A DNA stretch of 64,000 bases, taken from Marasmius tenuissimus (Eukaryota > Basidiomycota > Agaricomycetes > Agaricales > Marasmiaceae). Numbering within the stretch: the first letter of the stretch is position 1; every line of letters starts with the position of its first letter. A program made the position numbers and the translations under genes. The stretch is from positions 434,001-498,000 of the forward strand of contig JAQOTA010000049.1 in NCBI GenBank assembly GCA_029532415.1, read 5' to 3'. The notes below the pieces were generated by a model that was not told where the DNA came from, ran no database searches, and worked only from the letters and a program-made list of their open reading frames with translations. Of this stretch, positions 57,705 to 64,000 are shown in pieces.

Positions 57705-58912
57705 TTACGAAACCTCTTCCATATCATCGTCGTCGTCGTCGTCGTCCTCATCATCATCGTCCGCTTCTTCCATTTTGACATCATCGCCGAAACTGGGACC
57801 TGCGACGTCTTCGCCTTTGATCTAGAAAGAACGAGTCAGTGACATGGACAGAGCTTCGAGAGGACACGCACCCCGTCTTCCTTGAAGACATCCTTCAGCT
57901 CCCAGAAACCATTGTGTTCTCCACTTCGATGTAAGAAGGCGACTTCACCCAAGACCTCTTTCAAATACACCTCGGGTTGTTGAGTCTTCTCTCGCAAGGG
58001 TTTAATAGCCCACCGCGGTGTTTCTCGAAAAAGTTGAAATAAGAGGTCGAGGAGTTGGTTCCTTGGCATACGAGTCATACGCTCGAAGCTGCCCTTTGGT
58101 GGCTTTCCTTTTGTTTTCTGTAGCAGCGAATGAAACGTCACAGGGCTGCACAATACGTAGAGGGAAGGGGAACGCACGACAAGATCGCTGAAAGCTCCTG
58201 TGCCTCCAAGACCAACACCACTGCTAAGCCTGTTGATGCTTCCTCTTCCACCCGGTACATCTGAATCCTCCATGACTCGTATCTGCCTGACGCGCGTGTT
58301 GTACTTCTTATGCCGCTCCCGGATTTGTTTCCTGTACGTCGCGCTGAATTGAGGCCGCAACATGCAATCGTGCTTGATTCTCCCCGTCAATATCGTCGTC
58401 CTTGCTCTCGGATTCGGAGGCCCCGTCTGTGCCGACGACGACAACCCAAACGATGCATCCTTCGGTCTCTCCGCAATAACCACCTGATTCTCGACAGAAT
58501 CGTTCACCATTTCCAGCTCATAACAATCCGGCTCCGCGTCTGTCGTCGCGTTCCCCTCTGTATTCCCAAATTTCGGCCAATTGGGGTCTTTCGAAGAGCT
58601 TTCGTGTGGCGGTAGGAAAAGGATGATTCGAGTTTTGTCTCCTTGTTGGTTTCCGTGATATACACGTAGCGAAGCTAGATGCACGTCTTCTGCATCGATT
58701 GCTGCCCATCTCTCCATCACGAATTTGGGTACCTAGGCGAAGCACGCTTAATCCAACCACCTTATAGTGATGAATCGAGTTGATACCTTCACTAGCCATA
58801 CCCTTCCACCTCCCTGGTCCAACATGAGTTGTTCATCTGGGTCCGGAAAAGAGTCTCCATCGGCATTGAGGTCGGGCTCGAAGGTTTTCTTCTCTTCCGT
58901 GACTTCCTCCAT
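57705..58912 (-). CDS. Transcription initiation factor IIF subunit beta (RAP30/Tfg2)
   Basis: The small TFIIF subunit, which recruits RNA polymerase II to promoters. The start at 58912 gives MEEVTEEKKTFEPDLNADGD, then GGRVWLVK, spliced to VPKFVMERWAAIDAEDVHLA and SLRVYHG. The centre holds YELEMVNDSVENQVVIAERP, LTGRIKHDCMLRPQFSATYR and KQIRERHKKYNTRVRQIRVM. The C-terminal winged helix reads FERMTRMPRNQLLDLLFQLF, RETPRWAIKPLREKTQQPEV, YLKEVLGEVAFLHRSG and FWELKDVFKEDG. The last exon is acidic (EEADDDDEDDDDDDMEE) and is encoded by a GAT/GAC repeat. A 60-nt intron between FSDLVV and KTKGKPPKG is in frame and free of stops. Its 5' part is the source of relics at 35750-36200 and 40731-41240. Confidence 0.93.
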
Positions 58913-59160
58913 GGTGGCCTGTGGCAGAGTTGGGCGATTACAAAGTGACCGAAATTGGCAACAAGGAGACGTCACAGCACAGGTCACATTCCGGTTTGGG
59001 ATAGGCGCCAAGAAAGGCGCCCGTCGCTCAAAACTCGCGAAATCACAGATTCTGGCTCACTAAGTCTCCACAAAGGTGCGATAAATGCGCATGTTGTAAC
59101 TTACACCAACCTCCACTAAGCAATATTCTACAGTGTCCAGTGATGATGCATGCTCCCCCT

Positions 59161-61009
59161 CTACGACAAAGGGCTCGAGCCCTTGAACTCCTCATTGAAC
59201 TCTCGTCCGATCAACATCCTTCGGATTTCCTGAGAGCCAGCTCCGACAGTGTAAAGCCGCGAGTCGCGCAGTATACGGCCCATTGGGTAGTCTATACAAA
59301 TATTCCAGCGTTGAAGTTATCATCCCAGGTGAATAATCAGCAAGCATACCGTTGATGTAACCGTTGCCACCAAGACATTGCATTCCCTCCAGCGCAACCT
59401 CGACCGCCTTTTCAGTTGAATAGAGAATTGCTCCAGCACAGTCCTACGTATTTGCAGATGCCTTAGCATTCGCGCCGGATCGTCGAGAGCAACACTCACC
59501 CTTCGGCTGATTTTTCCGTTGTCGCAAGCTCTAGCAACGGCGTACACATATGACCTACTAGCGTTCATTTTCGTGTACATGTCCGCTATCTTGCCTGTGA
59601 AGGGGTGTGAGCACTCGCTTCAGAGAACGGCATCGTTGCCTTCATCTTACCTTGCATAAGCTGGAACGATCCAATCGGCTGACCGAATTGCTTTCGGTCG
59701 TGAACGTACTCGACAGCATAGTCAAACGCGGCTTGCATCAATCTGCAGCCTTTCAATTTCCAAGACATAAGCAGCATGTCGGAGGAACACGTACCCCAAA
59801 GGTCCACCGCTCAGAACTAGCCTCTCCAGGTCCAGACCAGACATGAGAACCGCAGCTCCTCGGTTGACTTCGCCCAAGACATTCTCTAGAAGGTCATCAG
59901 ACATTTGATATCGAGGGGTATAAGGTGAATCTCTGACCTTGGGGAACGAAGCAGTCCTCGAAGATCAATTCAGAGGTATCGCTTCCCCTCATACCGAATT
60001 TGTCCAGTTTCTGTCCTGTCGAGAAACCCGAGAAGGTGTTCTCAATCAAGAACGCTGTGATTCCTTTCGATCCCTTCTCAGGTGCGGTCTTCGCGTAGAC
60101 GACAAGGGTGTCAGCTATGGGTCCGTTCGTTATCCTGAGCAAATCAAAAGTATTGAGATCGATTCTACAAGCTCAGCGGGTGGAGACTCACCAAAACTTA
60201 TTCCCGTTCAACTTGTATCCACCCTCAACTTTCTCAGCCTTCAACTTCATACTAACAACATCGCTCCCACTTCCCGTCTCACTCATCGCCAGAGCACCGA
60301 TATGTTCTCCAGAAATCAACGGCGGCAGGTATTTCTCCTGAGAACCCATGTTACCGCGTAAGCCCGGTCGACCGAGGAACACGAAAATCGAGCTCACCTT
60401 CTGCTTCTCGGTACCCCATCTATGAATCTGGTTCACACAGAGATTGCTGTGAGCACCATACGACAGTGCAACGCTACCAGATGCAGCCGACAGGGCCTCC
60501 ATCGCTAACAAGTGTTGGAAGTAACCGAGTCCAAGGCCCGAGTATTTTGGGTCGACTGTGATTCCGAGAAGTCCCATGGAGCCCATAGCTGGGTAGAGTT
60601 CCTGGACAGGTTGTTTAGACATATGCAGAGACGGAAACAGCACTGAAGATGTGCAAGAAGTAATGTACTCACCTTCGGAAACACGTTCTCCTTGTCAATA
60701 TCTGCTGCCCTCGGTGCAATGTCTTTCTGAGCGAACTGGGTGACAGCTTCCCTAAACTAACGACCCAGAACGAAAAAATAATGGAGCAGTACATCAGTAC
60801 AATGACGGGTTACCCTAAGCGTCCCGAGGGCTACTTACAGATGCCTCATCTTCGCTCAATCCTGCGACATCATGGTTGTAAAACGAAGCGTGTCGTCGAC
60901 CGATTGTTGGGAAAGATTGGCGCGTAGAGTGAGCAGATATCCCCGCTTTAATTCTTGAGGAAATCCATGAGGAGCGTAAGTTTGAGATTCCGAGGGTGCG
61001 AGAGGCCAT
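59161..61009 (-). CDS. Isovaleryl-CoA dehydrogenase, mitochondrial
   Basis: An FAD enzyme of leucine breakdown that oxidises isovaleryl-CoA to 3-methylcrotonyl-CoA. The start at 61009 gives a presequence ([20 protein letters not shown]). Then [153 protein letters not shown] with the IVD-type catalytic Glu, [40 protein letters not shown] and [17 protein letters not shown]. The stop is at 59161. A 60-nt in-frame, stop-free intron lies between TEKQK and EKYLPP. The Glu placement in DLER separates IVD from other acyl-CoA dehydrogenases. Confidence 0.94.
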
Positions 61010-61325
61010 GGAAGAAAAAAAGAAAGAAAACGAGAACGGCACTCTTGTCGCCCAAGTCCCGAGTCCCGACGCCATTCCTTGGATCGGGCTACCCGGGTCC
61101 TGCCCCGCACTCGGCACGGAGCTTACCCGGTCCGGATTGTAGGTGTTTGTGTGTCCTCGAATGCGAACGTTATCACTTCGCCGGCAAAACTAGGATCAGC
61201 AGAGAAAACTTCTTGCGGATAAAATGGTATAAGCCGGGTATATTGGGTAGATATGGTGGCTAAATATTGAGGTTTACAATACAGGTACGATATCAGTGAA
61301 TCCTCCGTTCCCAAAGGATTAGAAA

Positions 61326-62959
61326 TCATGTCCGCAAACCATCCCAGACTGGTATTGGCTTCACGCGTGTGACGGCGTGAAGTTCATACGACTTATTCAC
61401 GTACTCTGCATGCTGAGATACGGCATTCCGGAATCTCTCCATGGCAGCACCAGTGGCCTCCAAATCCCAGGGCAGGCGATTTCCTTTCAACACAACCACA
61501 AGGGTATTCAGGCACCGGTAGGACTTGGCAACGTGCAGGAGCTCGGTCTGAAAGATGGCATATCAGCAAGCGGGAGTAGCTTTAGTAATAGGCATTCACC
61601 ACAATACCACCGTTTGATCCATCACTGCCAACGTTGCGATCAACCTCTTCCATCTTAACAATGACATCGTCGATATTGATCCCAATCGTCAAGTCTTCCA
61701 GGCCCCTGCACTGCCTGAGAACCCTCGCGTTATCTGCGTTCAAACACCATCTCCCCGTGGACTTTGGGATAATGTTGATTGACTTGAGCGAAGCGCTATG
61801 CCCGGAAAGGCATTCCATATAGAACCTCTCCGCGGCAGAATCGTTGATAACAGTTCCCAATTGGATGCCATTAAACGACAGCCGAATACGCTCCAGACCG
61901 CTGTACGATCCCAAATAGTCCAAAAAGTGCCTGTCGACATAATCCACCGTGACTTCTCGGAGTTGAATGTTCGTCGCCAAAAAAACGGACCAGAAATCAT
62001 AAGGGATGCACCGGTCGAGGTGTAGTGCCTTCAAGGATCCAAGCTGAGAAAGTATGTGTGAGGAATGGCTGAGAGAGAACTGAGAGAGCCGCAGGATATC
62101 GAGTTTGGGAGCCGGTCCAGAGTCGAAGAGTAGAGATAAATCTGTATCGGGCGTGATACAGTAATCAGGGTCCGTCCACGCGTCAAGCCCGCCGTCAAGC
62201 TCAAGGCGTTTGAGGTGAGTACTGTTGACATCAAACAAACCCTCTGCGATAGGTAGCATGAGGCGGTTGTCGTCCACCCGGATGCTGCATGATTCGAGGT
62301 GCTTGAAATGACAGATTTGACGGAGTGGGTGAATGACGGGGTTTGTCCAGACACCTCTCAGGTAAAGTCGTATGGTGGAGATAGTGTGAAGCCGTGACAA
62401 GGAATCAATCGCTTGCTCGAGGGCCCAATGTGAATCTTTCTCGTGTATGGTCCAGCTGTTGTAGGACATGCCGTTAGTACTGACAGAGAGATATGAGATA
62501 TGAGATACTCACTTAATCGAGCCCAGCAACGTCAAAGCGCTCAATGCCGGGACCCAGTAGCGCCTGAACGCTGATGTTGACTCCGTCTCCTCCCCTGCGT
62601 CCTTCTCATCCAAGTTCAATGATCCAATATCAAGGCTTCGGACGTATAGTCCAGCTCGCGTGTGCCCTGAAGCCAAATCCTCGAGTAGTCGCGTCGTCTT
62701 TGCATCAATTCTGATGTGGGAGAACAGGAAGGGCTCCAAAGCCAAATTCAACTTTGAGCATGCAGACCGCAAGCTTTTCAAGTCGGAGCTCGCTGACAAC
62801 TAGGTATACGACAGCGGCAATCAGCACTAAACTCTACCACCCCACCAGATAGACCGATAGAAATAAATCACTCACGTTGGCGGCCACCTGACATACCAGC
62901 TCGGTGGGAAGATCGAGAACTGTAATACCAGTGCTAACCTTCGTAGCTGCCATCGCCAT
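61326..62959 (-). CDS. F-box-like protein with leucine-rich region
   Basis: The start at 62959 gives MAMAATKVSTGITVLDLPTE and LVCQVAANLSASSDLKSLRS, then ACSKLNLALEPFLFSHIRID, the usual fungal F-box pattern (LDLPxELVxxV...DLKSLRxxCSxLN). A long exon then holds irregular leucine-rich segments (HTISTIRLYLRGVW, KLDILRLSQFSLSHSSHILS, SLKALHLDRC, GLERIRLSFNGIQ, RGLEDLTIGINIDDV). The last exon, after an intron from about 61603 to 61552, reads TELLHVAKSYRCLNTLVVVL and ends PVWDGLRT at a TGA (61326). The expected role is substrate recognition for an SCF ubiquitin ligase; substrates are unknown. Such genes are numerous and fast-evolving in Agaricomycetes. Exact start (62959 or 62953) is uncertain. Confidence 0.78.
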
Positions 62960-63724
62960 CGTTCAGAGGAGTATAGAGGGTGGGTTGCTGCCAGGTGGGA
63001 GTTGTATGACCCTTATGGGTCACTCGTGGGCGTACATAGTAAATGGAACCCGTCCTATTCAGGCATGTCTTCCCCACGAAAGCTCGCTGTCATTCTTCCC
63101 GTCCGAATTGCCTCGGGAGATAATAGATGCGAAAGTGATGAACATAATTCTGTTCTGAAGCCTAATCTCGGACAATGAAGGGGGGGAAAGACAAAAAGCG
63201 TTGAGGGAGGAAAAGGCAGTCAAGGTCTTTGCAAAATTACTGACGGATGACGCGATTACTATTCGTGGGAACTCTTCTGTTTGTTGACCACCATGACCAC
63301 CAATGCCGACCACAGTGCTGAAACTCCAGCTTGAATGATGGTTCGTGTTCTGATTAGTCTCTCCTGGGTCTGGTCTAGCGGACCTCTAGGTTATTCAGCT
63401 TCACTATACTTAACTTGCTCAGGGTGATCTCAACAGCACCGGGAAGGCACACGGAGGCCTGCGATACGTTCATCACAATACTGCGGAGTGGGGGAGATTT
63501 GGATTTGTGGGTACACAGCTACGCGGCTCTTGTCAAGCCACTGATTCTTTAAGTCAGTTCATTTGGAGGAGTAAGCTTCACGTTTGTGGCTGCGGAAGCT
63601 TAAAAAAGCCCACCTCTAACCTGAATCGGGAGGGTGGGTGCTCCAGCTAGACGCCGGCACCGAGGTATATATATGGGCCAGTCTCCAGATCAGCTTTCGT
63701 ACTTCTCCGTCCCAAACAAACTCA
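62960..63724. other. Divergent promoter region between the F-box gene and ABC exporter 2
   Basis: About 765 bp without a supported gene. It contains a TATA box for the ABC gene near its right end. Confidence 0.5.
63666..63674 (+). promoter_or_regulatory. TATA box of ABC exporter 2
   Basis: TATATATAT about 50 bp before the start codon. The paralogue at 31122 has a similar TATATATAG about 45 bp upstream. Confidence 0.55.
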
Positions 63725-64000
63725 ATGAGCAAGAGTGCTGAGGACAAGTTGCAAGACGACATCGACGACGCCTTGGATGTAAACCAAGCTGGCGTCTATC
63801 GAGTATACACCGAAAAGAAGAAGTTCCGGCTCTTTGAGATCAACCACGGACGATTTTTCGAAATTCGAGACAAATGGCTTGGGTCATACCAGGTGATCTT
63901 GCGCCTCTTACGGGAGGTCGCTCCTCTAGCTCCGGGCTTACTTCTGTTGTGGACGGCTCTGAAAGCCTGGGAAGGCGTTGAGACTGTGCTGCTCGGAATC
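63725..64000 (+). CDS. ABC exporter 2, N-terminal part only (runs off the window)
   Basis: Starts MSKSAEDKLQDDIDDALDVN, then QAGVYRVYTEKKKFRLFEIN, HGRFFEIRDKWLGSYQVILR and LLREVAPLAPGLLLLWTALK, continuing AWEGVETVLLGI at the edge. This is nearly the same as the N-terminus of the ABC exporter at 28405-31122 (VYRVYTEKKKFRLFEINHGR shared), and the cytosolic lead-in before the first membrane helix is conserved. It is open with no stop. The rest of the gene, including the ATPase domain, lies beyond 64000, so intactness cannot be judged. Confidence 0.8.
   Translation, partial: MSKSAEDKLQDDIDDALDVNQAGVYRVYTEKKKFRLFEINHGRFFEIRDKWLGSYQVILRLLREVAPLAPGLLLLWTALKAWEGVETVLLGI

Noticed and set aside
58310..58615. 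Arg/Pro-rich plus-strand frame over TFIIF-beta
   Set aside because: Antisense of a well-supported TFIIF-beta exon.

Overview
The window looks like nuclear DNA of a filamentous basidiomycete, probably Agaricomycetes. Genes are split by many 50-60 nt GT-AG introns. The gene set includes an indoleamine 2,3-dioxygenase, a secreted GH6 cellobiohydrolase and an expanded family of multi-pass membrane proteins with the fungal DUF6533 signature. Assignments come from motifs read by eye; exon borders were placed by splice sites and frame.

The left half (1-27.4 kb) is mostly single-copy housekeeping sequence: a gene cut by the window edge, NECAP, GH6 cellobiohydrolase, a membrane protein, a broken thymidylate kinase, NFS1 cysteine desulfurase, a two-RRM SR protein, tubulin cofactor E, 3-hydroxyisobutyryl-CoA hydrolase, indoleamine 2,3-dioxygenase, RPA1, and a large conserved protein of unknown function with a membrane-anchored C-terminus.

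The middle (28.4-57 kb) is dynamic. After a half-size ABC exporter comes a tandem array of convergent gene pairs: a PEMT/Opi3-type phospholipid N-methyltransferase on + and a DUF6533 membrane protein on -. Three pairs look intact. Further right there are two methyltransferase relics, one DUF6533 gene split by a transposon, one truncated DUF6533 gene and one DUF6533 gene that looks complete. Decayed 5' pieces of TFIIF-beta lie between units 1/2 and 2/3. The full TFIIF-beta gene lies at the right end of the array, so the array probably arose by repeated duplication of a PEMT / DUF6533 / TFIIF-beta-5' block. Two DNA transposons with terminal inverted repeats and 2-bp target duplications can be delimited precisely, because paralogous copies show the empty site.

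The right flank (57.7-64 kb) returns to single-copy genes: TFIIF-beta, isovaleryl-CoA dehydrogenase, an F-box-like protein, and the start of a second ABC exporter that is a close paralogue of the one at 28.4-31.1 kb and points the other way. The two ABC paralogues therefore bracket the array. Leucine (IVD) and valine (HIBCH) catabolism genes are both present but 42 kb apart, with no sign of functional clustering.
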